A DNA stretch of 64,000 bases, taken from assembly GCA_011033025.1 (NCBI GenBank), contig WFMF01000055.1:558001-622000 (forward strand), given 5' to 3'. The notes beneath the pieces were generated by a model, which was not told the DNA's origin, made no database searches, and was given only the letters and a program-made list of their open reading frames with translations. Position 1 is the first letter of the stretch; each line of letters begins with the position of its first letter. The DNA comes from Beroe forskalii. Its lineage: Eukaryota; Ctenophora; Nuda; Beroida; Beroidae. Of this stretch, positions 36,802 through 48,243 are shown one piece after another. Made by a program: the position numbers and the translations under genes.

Positions 36802-37581
36802 ATGGCTGACAAACTGAGAGACGAACAGATCCAAGAGTTCAAGGAAGCCTTCAGTCTCTTTGACAAGGACGGAGATGGTATGTCGTCACATGATATCGCC
36901 AGACTCTGTCTCCATAAAGATTTCACAAAACATTCAATTAGAAGTAATTTGAAAGGCACTCAATTTAATGAAGCCTTACTCCCTAGTGGTGAATGTTCCG
37001 CAGTCCCACGCAGTTGCAATGAATTAAACCTCTAACTAACCAACCCACTTCAGCAGCTGTCCATGAACCGGAAATGAATCTCAGTCACTGAATCTTCCCA
37101 AAGTGAATCGAGCTTAATCTTCCTCAATAAATCACTGAAACTTCGTTTATCTCAGGTACTATCACGACGCAGGAGCTGGGAACAGTCATGAAGTCATTGG
37201 GACAGAACCCATGCGAATCAGACCTCCAGGACATGATCAATGAAGTGAGTAGAAATACATAAATCTTGGCTTAATTCCAAAAACTCCAGATGGGGAATAC
37301 GAGTACAGTACAGTCTTTTTAATATGCAAGGCGGAAAATTTCTTTCATCTTTGACAAATGCTTTCAAAAATTCTTCGAAATTCTGTCCCAGTACCATGCG
37401 ATCATTTCAAATCCTTTTTTATCCTTTAAAATGTTTTCCTTTCCTCCATTAATCAGCGCCTTAACCTCCCCAGGTAGATGTTGACGGCAACGGCACGATA
37501 GACTTCACGGAATTCTTAGACATGATGACGAAGCATATGAAGGAGAGTGATAATGAGCAGGAGTTGCGGGAGGCCTTCAAG
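36802..37581 (+). CDS. Calmodulin-like gene, constant N-lobe exons 1-3
   Basis: Exons 36802-36877, 37156-37244 and 37474-37581 join in phase to encode 91 residues starting [22 protein letters not shown]-hand 1 loop is DKDGDGTITTQE and EF-hand 2 loop is [12 protein letters not shown], both with every calcium ligand. The linker [18 protein letters not shown] follows. The length equals the N-lobe plus linker of calmodulin exactly, with roughly three quarters identity to vertebrate calmodulin by eye. The last exon ends AAG|GTAACA, a phase-0 donor with no stop, so a downstream C-lobe exon is required. Calmodulin is invariant in most animals, so this is a calmodulin-like paralogue, not the canonical gene. 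Product: a cytosolic calcium sensor. Confidence 0.93.
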
Positions 37582-37621
37582 GTAACATTGCACCCCGATA
37601 AACATAGTCAATTCATATCAC

Positions 37622-37762
37622 ACCGGTGTCGCGAGTTCTGGGAAACCTGTAATTTCCAAATGGCAGCAATTTGTACGTACGTGATAGCCACGTTCGTAGA
37701 TGGTGCCGCGCGACTTAGAAATTTCAGGATTAATCTCAACTCTCAGAACTTGCGACACCTGT
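37622..37762. repeat. Inverted-repeat element, copy 2
   Basis: CACCGGTGTCGCGAGTTCTG and CAGAACTTGCGACACCTG are inverted ends. Internal landmarks CTGTAATTTCC, TTTGTACGTACGTGA and GGTGCCGCGCGACT match 21331-21465. It lies 40 bp into the intron after the N-lobe donor. Confidence 0.75.
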
Positions 37763-38807
37763 ATTGCACATTGACCCATTATCATGCTGTTCACGAAATG
37801 AGGGCGGTTGAGGGAGTGAAGTCATCATTTGGGTCAAAAATGCGAACTGATGATCAACAATCGCCCTTTTTCGTGTGCAAGCTAATTGCCCATATCATAA
37901 TTATGGCTACAATATTTACATGAAAAAAGGGGGCTTAGTTTTTATTTTGAAAAGCTGCTAAATAGGGGCTGATAGTGGGTTTGCTTTTTTGCTTTGAGTA
38001 GATAATGCAGCTATTATTGCGGGGCTGGCTGGAAGCAAATTAATCACAAATTCCCAAAAACATCACGAAAAAGCAAAGAGGACTCTAACAAGGTCCGATT
38101 CAAATTATTTTGAGTGTGAATACATGTAATTGATGTTCATTTCGTACCTCTTTCATATGCAAAACTGTGTGAATCTAAGAAGTCGTTTTGAGTGTCGTTC
38201 GACACTGAAATGATGCATTATAAGACAAAGCATTATAAAATCTTGACGTTCGTTCCGTGTTCTGTATTTTATTGAAAGAAGCCTCCTATTTATTTATGAT
38301 GCAAAGCACTCGTACAAAGTTCTATGAAAAGTACAACCAGCTGGAGCTTTTTTTGTAGCACAGTTTTTGTGCTGATTTCGTGTCCAAAGTGAAAATCTCT
38401 TCAACATTATCCACCACAAAATATATATAAATTGAACCTATATCATTACTGAAACGAGTTGATCCTTTGCAGTATCTATTTGTTTTCGTTTTCCTTCTCG
38501 AACTTTTTTATTTGTTAAGATGTGTTTGTGCCGTTTGAACCAGATTAAGACTATAAACAGTACCAAGTTGAGGACTATGATATAAGGTTGATTTGACTTT
38601 TAAACCATTCATTACACTATTCCTTATTTCTAGTGCACGACTTATTAGGTATATCTAGAAACAACAGCTAGTTTTGTTAGGATATGACCAAGCTCAAGGT
38701 TCGGTAAAAGAATTTAATTTGAAGGAATCGTGAATCATATTCCAGATCTATCCAGATTCCAAGTATATTCAACGTTAAATTTAAAACGCCATATTTTGCA
38801 ACATATC

Positions 38808-38929
38808 AGCAGTGGTTCGAACTGCAGTTTTGTGTGCGCGGCGTAAGATTGCGCAGCGTACAGACATCTTATTCAAATGTCGCGCAAACTTACGCCGCGC
38901 ACACAAAATTGCAGTTCAAACTGTCACCG
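38808..38929. repeat. Hairpin MITE, family H, copy 1
   Basis: GTTCGAACTGCAGTTTTGTG with GCGCGGCGTAA is mirrored by TTACGCCGCGCACACAAAAT and TGCAGTTCAAACTGTCACCG. About 120 bp, non-coding. Confidence 0.88.
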
Positions 38930-39112
38930 TATTTCTCATTCTACCTCGAGAGTTTGACAGCACTATTTCACATGAGTTTCAGCTGAATAGATGCAAAGTT
39001 TCGCTGCCTATTCGCTATACCGCCGCTTTGACCATATTATCAGGCAGCTGTGATTGTGACACCGAGAATAATATTATGAGGTTTCCAAGTCGCACGCATC
39101 GTCTACGTACAT

Positions 39113-39949
39113 TAGACCGCCTCATAAATGGTCGATATTTCAAAATCAAGGTGGGGGTATCTTAATATCCCCCATTTGGCATAAAATGAGGCTTGGTAAC
39201 TTTATTTATGACCAAAATCGAAATATCACGTTTGCAGCAGCCACGCCCTTTTAAGCTGGAAAAAGCATTAGAATATAGGCTATGAGCCAAACACTGAAAT
39301 TTGGAAGCCTAACAAATGATTTGAAGTTCTGATATGTTCTGCGTTGTCTTCCCTATCCTTGATAGTGGTGTCAAAGAAGAAACTAGATAAAAATTTTGTT
39401 AGCAACCCAAGTTATGATGATTTTAAATTGAATTAATTTGATAGTGTGTTAAATATAGTACCTAATAACTTTGCAGCGGAAGTAACTAAAAATTGATTTT
39501 ATTCACTATATTCTCGCAATTTTTCATATTTTCAATGTTATTTGGGCTATGAGGATGGTAACAACGAAAATTGGCATGTGTATACGGATTTTAAACCATT
39601 TCAAGATTTTTTCGCTGCAAAGTTATTATCATGCATAACATGGGAGGAGTTTTGTGCAGCTTTGAACCATTATAACTTGGCTTCGTAACACAATTTTATC
39701 TCATTTTTCTTCCACCATTTTTCTCCATGGGGAAGACGATGCCTGTGTATCAGCACTTCAAATCATGTTTAGGCTTCCAAATTTTGTGTTTAGTTCATAG
39801 CCTATATTCTAATGCTTTTTTAACTTAAAGGGGCGTGGCCACGTGTTTCGATTATGATCAAAAATTAAGTTACTACACCTCATTTTATATGATAAATCAA
39901 GTTGATTTACTCAAAAAAGTTGATTTTCGGTCATTTATGAGGCGGTCTA
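39113..39949. mobile_element. Non-autonomous DNA transposon, hAT-like, with 8-bp target duplication
   Basis: Terminal inverted repeats begin TAGACCGCCTCATAAATG and end CATTTATGAGGCGGTCTA. The flanks carry an identical 8-bp duplication ACGTACAT at 39105-39112 and 39950-39957. Long subterminal inverted homology continues inward (GGAAGCCTAA, ATAGGCTATGA, GCCACGCCC on both sides), so most of the 837 bp can fold back. There is no transposase frame. An 8-bp duplication is typical of hAT elements, so the element was probably moved by a transposase supplied elsewhere. It lies in the intron between the N-lobe and the first C-lobe module. Confidence 0.88.
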
Positions 39950-39964
39950 ACGTACATGATACAG

Positions 39965-40145
39965 TGGCCAGGTAGCGCAGTGGTTTAGGGCGTCGTTCTT
40001 CCAATCGAGAGGTTGGTGGTTCGATTCCCGGCCGTGCCTATCGTGCAGTAAAATCGCAGTATCACGTACGTGCAAATGGTGAGCCCATTTGGAAATTCTC
40101 CGGTGTTGCGACACATAACTTTTGCAATTTTTAAACTTTCGCACA
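39965..40145 (+). mobile_element. tRNA-derived SINE
   Basis: The head resembles a tRNA with pol III boxes GTAGCGCAGTGG (A) and GGTTCGATTCC (B), and contains GGGCGTCG and CGGCCGTGCC. The tRNA fold is imperfect and the part from about 40040 to 40145 is unrelated tail. It sits only 8 bp beyond the target duplication of the DNA transposon. The right end is uncertain. Confidence 0.75.
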
Positions 40146-40421
40146 GATGATAAATTCTATAACCACGCCCTTAAACAATATTATTTTTCTAAAACGCTCT
40201 AAAAACTATTTTATTATTTCGTAGTGCATGCCTGTGTAGATTTTACTGTGTTCGTGATACCTTGCTTTTACAATTTGATCGTGTTGTGCTGTGATCGTGA
40301 TCCCTCTTATATGATCTCATCGGACTACCCTCTTACATGCTGCTGTTAGCAGACGAGGTGTCACCAAGAAGAAGGTGTCACTGTAAACTCGGTGTGGTGT
40401 TCGAGAAGTTCCGGTGATCAG

Positions 40422-40559
40422 ACGAAGAAGGTGATGCACAACCTGGGCGAGAAGTTGACAGACGAAGAGATCGCCGAGATGATCCGCGAGGCCGATGCCG
40501 ACGGCGATGGCGAAGTTGACTACGATGAGTTCGTTAAGATGATGTCATCAAGTAAATGA
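40422..40559 (+). CDS. C-lobe module A', damaged (EF-hand 3 missing)
   Basis: Codes for [20 protein letters not shown] followed by [17 protein letters not shown] and ends SSSK-stop. EF-hand 4 ([12 protein letters not shown]) is intact. Upstream, GTGTTCGAGAAGTTCCGGTG at about 40398-40417 is the remnant of the normal exon start, but compared with module B it has lost several pieces and reads into a stop. The AG at 40420-40421 would act as an in-frame phase-0 acceptor and give a 136-residue protein without EF-hand 3. Its pyrimidine tract is weak. It is either a pseudo-exon or a truncated C-lobe. Confidence 0.6.
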   Translation, partial: TKKVMHNLGEKLTDEEIAEMIREADADGDGEVDYDEFVKMMSSSK

Positions 40560-40781
40560 TCAGTTAATCTCTCTTGGTAGTAGACATGGGGGTGCGATGG
40601 TTGAGGAGGGTTAATAATTAATTGTTTGAGAGGAGAGAGAGAGGAGAAAGAGGGGAGGAAGGATTTTATCTCAGACTTTATTATATTATATACCTACATA
40701 TATTATTTGCACGTGCGTGATGATAATATAGTACAATCAGTGTATTATGTTATAATACTGAGAGAAGAGAGAGAGAGTGGG

Positions 40782-40932
40782 CTGCGCGCGAAATCTAGGT
40801 GGTGAGTTGTCATCATCAGGGTTTTAAACTGGATTAAACAGGATTATAATCCGGTTTAAACAGGATCAGTCCTGTTTAATCCTGTTTTAAACGGCCCAAT
40901 GATGACACCACCCCGCTTCCTTTTCGCGTGCA
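40782..40932. repeat. Hairpin element related to the CRE-type family
   Basis: TGCGCGCGAAATCTAGGTGG and ACCCCGCTTCCTTTTCGCGT are the inverted ends, flanking TTGTCATCATCAGGG and CAATGATGACACC. The middle is AAACAGGATTA repeats in both orientations, a palindrome with several arms. Confidence 0.75.
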
Positions 40933-41994
40933 CCCTCTAGTTTATAATTTCCACCGGATTTTGTCCCTGCGGCACTGATTTAGATCTTATGTAAATATAT
41001 AATTTAAAGATGGAAAGTGCAAGGTTTGATCAGCTACCAGTCTTATCTCTTATCTAATACTCCATCCTAACAGAGAGGCATGATAACAGCTGCGCTACGT
41101 TTTCCAGCGCAGTTTGGTAATAATTATAACACATAAGGCTTATTTTTAAACATTTTAGATATTCATATATGAAACTCACGTATACATGTATATATCTAAT
41201 GAAATAATACATTATACATTTAGTTGAAAAGATTTTAAGTGTCTTTATTATGTGAACTACGTGTTTTCTTATCATAAAGTCATGAAAATCAATATAGCTG
41301 ATCAGCTGTCATCGAATAATTTATGTATCTTTATATCTATATGATGTCTTGCTTCAAATCAATATATACAATACATTCCAATCACAGTTGTGGAGTCGGC
41401 CATCTTGTTTTTTCTAAGCCACACAATCGTCAAAGATTTGCATTATAAGTATCATATCACGGACCACACCTAGCGTTATAAAGTCTTTGTAAATAGTAAA
41501 TATAAATTGTATTTTTGGTACCAATTGACTAGAGTCTAGACGATGTGGTGGTTTTATATTATATTAACCTTATCAAGTTATAAGTGCCAAGGGGTTTTTC
41601 TTTGTCTAAAATAACTACCCGAAATTTTAAAATGTTAATGACTAAGTCTGTAAATCATAAGTTAGAGGTCTATTGCAAGAGATGCATTAAATACTTTATG
41701 CCACGTAACACAAATCATAACTTCACTATAAAAGCGGATCTTAACACGATATAGACTCAGAATATAGACTCATAAAATGAGCAGAATATGTCTTCATTAA
41801 CGGTAACTGTAATTAGCATGTCAGGAAGATATGCAGAGTGTCACCAGTGTGACATGAATGTAGTGATAATTAGGCGAATATATAGTATTTATCATGTCTT
41901 GTTGCCATATGTCCAAAACTATATTATGTCAATGTCAAATTGTTGCTATATACGCAAACATATCTGTGCAAATAGATTTATTGAAATAAGGGGA

Positions 41995-42119
41995 GGGACA
42001 AAGACGCGCAGTTAAAATGTTTTCACTGCGCGCGCGCATTCACTCTCCAGTGAATTCCTGTAGTGAATGCGCGCGTGCCATAGAATAAAAGTTTTATTTA
42101 TCTCGCGCGTCTTTGTCGC
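41995..42119. repeat. Hairpin element
   Basis: GACAAAGACGCGC and GCGCGTCTTTGTC are perfect inverted ends. An inner pair GCGCGCGCATTCACT/AGTGAATGCGCGC forms a second stem. Confidence 0.88.
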
Positions 42120-42699
42120 TGGCCCAATTCAATCGATGTGCATACATTTGTGTTCTATATTAAAGTTAATAATTACCACCAACAACTTCAGCCAAAGCTG
42201 TTCATATATTGCTAACATGTGTGTTCTCAATTTACTCATTCAATCTCCCCGGAGCATGATAGCAGAGACAGAAAGACAATCGGAAGACAGCTTTTGTTCA
42301 ACGTACATACATGTTATATGCTGAGTAAAGCAGCCATACCGAGTAAAGCAGATGTTGTGTGCTGAATAAAGCAGAGATCTCGAGTTGGATCTGCCCTTCG
42401 TGGATTATAAGTTCCCGATATCAGCTGATATATGTCTCATATCTGCCAAGATTTCCAGCTGTAACTGTCAAAAGTGCCCTGGCATCAAAAGCTCGAATCT
42501 GCGTGTTGCATCTGTCAAAAAGCCAAAAGACTCAAAAAGTCAAAAGTGAACTGCTGATACTTGTTGCATCTGTCTCAACGTCAAGCGCCCACTATGTTGC
42601 ATCTGCCACATCTCAATAGCCCCTGGAGAGTCCCTGAACCATATTTGCCCCAATATCCTAAACCCTGGAGATTCCCTGAAAACCCTGCATGTATCGTAG

Positions 42700-42879
42700 G
42701 TGTTCGATACCGATGGTTCCGGTAAGATCAGCTCGGGGGAGCTGAAGAAGGTTATGCACAACCTGGGCGAGAAGTTGACAGACGAGGAGATCGCCGAGAT
42801 GATCCGCGAGGCCGATGCCGACGGCGATGGCGAAGTGGATTACGAGGAGTTCGTCAAGATGATGCAGAACTCGAAATGA
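42700..42879 (+). CDS. C-lobe module B (alternative terminal exon)
   Basis: One exon of 59 codons plus stop begins [20 protein letters not shown] and ends KMMQNSK. EF-hand 3 loop is [12 protein letters not shown] and EF-hand 4 loop is [12 protein letters not shown], both with full ligand sets. The acceptor is GTATCGTAG, whose TAG is in frame, so the module cannot be translated from upstream without splicing. Joined to the N-lobe it makes 150 residues. From AAGAAGGT onward it is about 95% identical to module A', which points to a recent duplication or gene conversion. A candidate polyadenylation signal AATAAA lies near 43745. Confidence 0.88.
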   Translation: MFDTDGSGKISSGELKKVMHNLGEKLTDEEIAEMIREADADGDGEVDYEEFVKMMQNSK

Positions 42880-43739
42880 TAAGAGAAAGTCTGATCCAGG
42901 AGTGCGGGCGAGGAGTAGGCGATATAATATGGTGGGGCTCCTTTTCTGAGAACTTAAGTCAAAGAACCGACTTTGATAAAAAGTTACAATTGCAATTTGG
43001 CACTAAAATATTTTGAATTAAGTCCGTTTTTTGGCTTAAGTCTGTTTCGATAAAGGACCCCCAGTGATCTGTCGCTAAAGAACTTGGCACTCTGCCAAAA
43101 GATAGCCACGGAACCTTCTGGAGGTTGTCTTTTGGCAGATCTCTGAAACCACCTCGATCGAGTACACCAAGTAACGATTCTGTTTTTAAAGGTGCAGATC
43201 GCTGGTGACAGTAAACTATACATTCCTATTCCTCGTTCACGGCTTTGTATTAAGGTATCATTATATTGTATGCTGTGCAGATGTATGGTTGTTTTGGTGT
43301 CAAATGTCGAGGGCTATTGTTATATTATGATTTTTATGAATACAAATTACAATACATAGATAATAGATATGAATGTGATAAGTAGTGTATGAATGTATGT
43401 ACCTTGCCCAATTTGAGGGTATTATCTAAGTATTTGTGTATATACAATGTTGTGTACATCTTAACATTCACAAACGTACCTTTATCATAACTTTCTGATG
43501 ACTGAAGTAAATTTGTTATCAAGAATTGCTGTCTGATGGTCCTAGAAACGGTGTTTTGTAAGTACCACACAGCTCATAGGCACTTTTTACAGGAACTAAG
43601 GATTTACAGGAAATGTGGATCTTAACCTTTACACCCGCTGATCATTGCTAAGCTTGGCGTTTTCAGGATGTTAAAACCAATATTTTATTCATAGTTTTAC
43701 AATCAAATCTATGAGGAAGGTCTTTTGACCTTTGTTTGA

Positions 43740-44638
43740 ACATAAATAAATTTTTCTGTGATGAATATAGTGAGGCTAATTAGGCTATAAGTATGCAACG
43801 AACTTTTACCGATTCTAAAGTTAGATAATTTAACTTAAGGCACGCCCTTCAAAGCTTCTATAGAACTTTGTATCTGTGAATATTTCGTGAAAAGGAAATT
43901 CTTCTATACTTTCATCATGCTGATGCTATGTTAAAGTAGGAGCGAAATAAGATATGAAATGCGCGCGCGTTCAATAAACGTGTGCGCGCGTTCTGTCACA
44001 CATAAAGAAAATCGCACGCGCGCGCCACATATGGGAGGTGTGTTTGTGGCACTGTGCGTGTGAAACTGAGACATGGAATTAGAATGCGAAGAAGTGGAAC
44101 AGATATTGAACAGTCAAATAGCGGAGAAAATGCTTTTAATTGCACGTGGAAGACAAAGTATCTTCTGTGGTAGTTCAGGGCAGCTTCAGACACTTGGGAA
44201 ACTGCTAAGCATAGTGAGATGAAGTTCGATCCAGTCAACATTAATTATTAGCGAGGCTATGTGGGCCCAAACAAGGAGTGAATTGTGAGCGAAGAAGTCT
44301 TGATTTAGCTCAGACATCTTGAAGTGTGGGTGAGTCAGTTAGCTTTGAAGTGTGCAAGGTGTGTAGTGGAATAGTGGATGAACAAAACAGCAAAAACAAT
44401 GTCTTGGGGTGCTAATTGCTTCGTAGTGAAACATAAACTTGATAAACGATCAGTCCAAATATTGTGAGTGAAGAAATGAATTGTGAGCGAAAATTGTAGA
44501 TAAAGCATGTTAGACATGGACTCTTGAAGTGCGTTTGTTGTGCGGAAGTGCGTGGAATATGTGAATGAGTGACAGCCAGGCATCTGCTGCAGCAAACATC
44601 CCTCAGCAGCGAGCCCTAATCCACCAACCGAGCTACAG
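43740..44638. other. Interval between modules B and C
   Basis: No coding exon is seen. It contains the candidate module B polyadenylation signal, a CG-alternating patch (GCGCGCGTTCAATAAACG and similar) near 43960-44030, and a GTGAGYGAAGAA repeat tract just before module C. Confidence 0.4.
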
Positions 44639-44815
44639 GTATTTGACAAGGACGGCGACGGACACATCAGCAAAGCCGAGCTGAAGATCGTGATGAAGAA
44701 CCTGGGCGAGAACCTGACGGACGCAGAGATCGAGGAAATGATCAATGAGGCGGACGCTGACGGAGATGGTGAAGTGGATTACGATGAATTCGTGAAGATG
44801 ATGAATGCGAAGTAG
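44639..44815 (+). CDS. C-lobe module C (alternative terminal exon)
   Basis: One exon of 58 codons plus stop follows acceptor CGAGCTACAG. It begins [20 protein letters not shown] and ends VKMMNAK. EF loops are [12 protein letters not shown] and [12 protein letters not shown], both complete. Joined to the N-lobe it gives 149 residues, the exact length of calmodulin with its Met. The upstream frame closes without an ATG, so it needs splicing. The 600 bp before it carry an imperfect duplication of GTGAGCGAAGAAG-type and GACTCTTGAAGTG-type sequence whose role is unknown. Confidence 0.9.
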   Translation, partial: VFDKDGDGHISKAELKIVMKNLGENLTDAEIEEMINEADADGDGEVDYDEFVKMMNAK

Positions 44816-45490
44816 ATATGCACTCCATGATATAAAATTAATTCATGCGTCTCCCTTCTGCGGGTCGCACAGCTGGTGCTATGTGATATTTCAGTCCTGT
44901 ATAGTCTTACGAAGATGCGCATGGGATTATTAGGGTCCCCGAATGGCAAATATCATGTGAATTCATGATAAATTTGCCGCATTGCCAGCTCTTGACTCAT
45001 TCGAGTCATATGCGTCTCAGCGCTGTCAAAAAATCGCTCCAAGGATATAAAAAGCGGGTTTATTGAATATTCCTGCTGAATTATATAATCGCGTCTGTAA
45101 AATGATATTTTTTGAAGCATGGATCTCGATTTGCAGCACCTTTCAACGTTTCTTTTTCTCACTTTTGTAGAATATGTATATATACATGGTTCCTTCAGCT
45201 CGTTACCCAATTGTAGTGTAGTGTGTATATAGAGAAAATAATATAAATGTTCCCTACTGTACATATATAATAGTGGTTTTAATTGTGTTGTGTGCTCATC
45301 AGTACTCACGTAATTATAATTATTAGAAGTGTGTGAGATGTATAATGGAGGAGAAGCACTTATATCGTTGAAGTTGTGTATTTTAAAGAAGTATATTTTT
45401 AATGGATATAAGTCGTTTTAATTGATTTAATTAGAAGAGCAATTATTCAGCACGGTAGGGTTTCATGCAAAGTTCATCTCGAATAAAACG

Positions 45491-45583
45491 CCGCGCGCGA
45501 AAAGATAGGCGGTGTGACGTCATCAATTCACCATTTCGAAGTTTGATAGTGACGTGAATGTCGGACACCTATTTTGCGCGCGT
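45491..45583 (+). repeat. CRE-type short element with clear ends
   Basis: CCGCGCGCGAAAAGATAGGC and GACACCTATTTTGCGCGCGT are inverted ends around GTGTGACGTCATCAATTCAC and TTTGATAGTGACGTG. Confidence 0.82.
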
Positions 45584-45929
45584 GGCTTCTGAACTCTTTC
45601 CGCGTCCTATCTTGCACCAGGTACCTTTTGATCAAGTCTACTGCTCAATCCCCTACATACTACCCCAATCATTAGCTACGTTTCATGGAAATTTGGAGCA
45701 GTCTTTAAAACGAAGTAAAATCCTGCTTTGAACACGTCATTTGCAACTAAATCTAATTCTAAACCTTTCAGACCTCGGTGGTGCGCGTTGTCATTCGTTG
45801 AAACGGGTCATGAAAATAGTCATCTAACTGGGCGTGTATAGCAGTAGTTCAGCAGACTTAAGCCCAATATTGCGATGTAAGAGAGTTGGTAGACCACTAG
45901 AACAACTAAAACGAATCAATTAAAAAGTT

Positions 45930-46310
45930 GTGATGCAAATTGTCCCGATTTTCCACATAACATCATATTTTATACTGTGGTAGGTAACTACACGGTCTTA
46001 AGATCAAGCCTTGATTCAAGCGGTTTAATGCCAAACAGTTTATTGCCAAAATTAAAAACCATTTCCATTTTCTTCCAATCAAACATAAGAACATTAAATT
46101 TGTGCCTCTGACACTTTGGTCCTCAACCAATTACTACCCTTACTTTGCTGGACCTGCGCGGAGGAGAAACTGTGATGCAAATTTATTTGCGGCAGTGCAC
46201 CAAATTGTCCCGATTTTCCACATAACATCATAATTCATATTTTATACAGTGGTGGGTAACTACACCTTAAGATCAAGCCTTGATTCAAGCGGTTTAATGC
46301 CAAACAGTCG
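45930..46310 (+). repeat. Direct duplication of about 110 bp
   Basis: CAAATTGTCCCGATTTTCCA followed by AGATCAAGCCTTGATTCAAG occurs at about 45938-46040 and again at 46201-46308, in the same orientation with a few indels. Confidence 0.85.
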
Positions 46311-46326
46311 ATTTACCAACTTACTA

Positions 46327-46431
46327 CGGTGAGGGTTCGCAGTGTGCGCGTCTTTTGTGTGCGCGGGGTACGACGCGTTATATTACGCCGCGCGCACAAA
46401 ATACGCGAAAACTGCAGGTTGAACTGCCCCT
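46327..46431. repeat. Hairpin MITE, family H, copy 2
   Basis: GTGTGCGCGTCTTTTGTGTG with GCGCGGGGTAC is mirrored by ATTACGCCGCGCGCACAAAA and TGCAGGTTGAACTGCCCC. More diverged than the other copies. Confidence 0.75.
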
Positions 46432-46656
46432 GTTAAAAGATGATGTTCAAATTTCTCAATCCTACGCAATTGTTCGTACTTGAAAAGTTGCGGCTTTTAA
46501 TGGCCACCGCTATGACATGTAACCGCTAATTCCAATATTCCATCCCTATTCCCTGATAAATTCCCCTGGGAATCTGCCGCAATGTAAGTACTGAATTAAA
46601 TTTAAATGGCGCAGGTGATGTATTCAAAAAGTCACCTCAACTATTTGACGCAGAGT

Positions 46657-46718
46657 TCCCCTAACCAGGGTGGTTTAGCGCTCGGCACTCTGTGCGCGAA
46701 ACCAGGGCCCTGGTCAGG
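46657..46718. repeat. 65-70 bp palindromic element, copy 2
   Basis: CCCCTAACCAGGGTGGTTTA, GCGCTCGG and GGGCCCTGGTCAGGGC correspond in reverse complement to the element at 9645-9715. Confidence 0.75.
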
Positions 46719-47445
46719 GCAAGACTCAGAGTGGTTTTACTGGCCGAGTAATGGCGAGACAAACGGCTCCCTATTCCATACTTCATTCCCAGGAGAGTCT
46801 GTTAGTAGTATAACCAGACACGGTGCTATTTGGTAGGGCTGGAAAGCTGGAAGATTGATCCCAACTTATATGCAGTTCTATACTATATTCTCATCCGAAT
46901 GGGCACAAAATAATGGGCACTGTTGCTGTAAGTCTGATGGTTAATCTTGAACAAAACTCCTTGTTTTTAACAGTCACAAGTTTGAGATCTTTTGAATCCT
47001 TCTGAAAAGTGGGTACATCTGGAATGTGTTGATGTATGACTTAAATCGAGCTGCAGCCTAAAGTACACTCAGTACAATTCTCCAGGCTGTTGAAAAGTGT
47101 ACGCTAGAAAAATGTGCAAATTTTGCAGGTTTGTGTGTACTCATTGAGGTTTTATAGGGATTCCCTAAGGATCGACGTGTGTAGGAATGATAAAATGTAT
47201 TCAGTAGTACACACTGTAGATGTACACATGTTATCAGTTGTAAGAAATAATACTATTGTGTAGGCTTCCATGGTTATAATGACGAAATCTATGCAGTACC
47301 TATACATTATCATTGAATTCCCTCACTTTATCATGAAGTCGTTACATTGCAATGTGAGTATGATTATAAAGACACCTTTCCTACCTCATTCTCGTGGTAA
47401 AAAGGAACCATTGGTAAAACCGTATCGGGTTGAAATACGGATACA

Positions 47446-47536
47446 CCGCGCGCGTTAAATAGGTAATTATTTTCCACAATTTAGCAGCGCACACAATGTT
47501 TATGAAGTCATCTCGACCGCCTATTTATTTTGAGCG
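47446..47536 (+). repeat. CRE-type short element, degenerate
   Basis: CGCGCGCGTTAAATAGGTAA and CGACCGCCTATTTATTTTGA are the inverted ends. The inner part keeps only AAGTCATCTC. Confidence 0.6.
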
Positions 47537-47904
47537 TATACTAGTGATTATGGGGATTTCGTGAGTAATTCAATTAATTCGATACATAATTAGGGGGCCG
47601 ATGACCTGAATTACTGTGTAATATGGATGAAACTGTGAATGGCATATGGTTACGTTTGACGTCATTGTAAACAGGGGTACAAAATTAAAATATCATGTTC
47701 ACAAAAAGTCTTGTAATAAAGAAGTTAGATGTTATAAAGTTTTTGAAGCCCTTATTGTTGCCCTTCGGGGATTTCAATCAATCTAGTAGGATCTATGCCA
47801 CCATGAGGAGCATTATACGTCACATAGTTTTCGTACTTCGAGAAGTCACAAATTCAATTTCTCTTATGAAAGTCATAACTTGGGGAGGGGCAAGGTGGCT
47901 CTAG

Positions 47905-48034
47905 GTCATCTGGCCTAACTGGACATTTGGCCTAACGCCTTAAACTCAAGAAATAATCAAGAAATTTTGAATTTATCTCTCTCCCCTGACCCTAACCAGT
48001 GTTAGGCCAGATGTCGAGTTAGGCCAAATGACCG
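47905..48034. repeat. Inverted-repeat element (GGCCTAAC ends)
   Basis: AGGTCATCTGGCCTAACTGG with ACATTTGGCCTAAC is mirrored by GTTAGGCCAGATGTCGAG and TTAGGCCAAATGACC. Arms are about 35 bp around a middle of about 60 bp. Confidence 0.85.
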
Positions 48035-48243
48035 AATACCGGGCAAGGTTGATGTCATAACAACCTTTAGTATAGGGGGAGAATGGCTTCGAGGACAATG
48101 GAGCATTCTTAAATGTCAACAATTTTTTCGAGGGGGAAGGGTTGAAAGAAATGCGATTTCAGTAACAGATGGAGGGCCGGGTATATGAGGGGATGGCGTA
48201 TTATCTTTAATAGAACTTTTTTTTCAATCTAAATTTTCATTTT

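Larger units (their letters stand above)
40560..42699. other. Interval between C-lobe modules A' and B
   Basis: No N-lobe or other coding exon is seen here. It holds the 3' flank of module A', two hairpin elements, and a stretch at about 42300-42660 with loose repeats of GTTGCATCTGTC and GAGTAAAGCAG upstream of module B. Confidence 0.5.

Noticed and set aside
37522-37923. Read-through of N-lobe exon 3 into the next intron as a longer protein
   Set aside because: The extension enters a hairpin element and has no EF-hand features. The GTAACA donor after REAFK fits the conserved intron position.
36802-42879. Calling the locus canonical calmodulin
   Set aside because: Animal calmodulin is almost invariant. 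This N-lobe differs at about a quarter of positions and the C-lobes differ from one another, so these are calmodulin-like paralogues.
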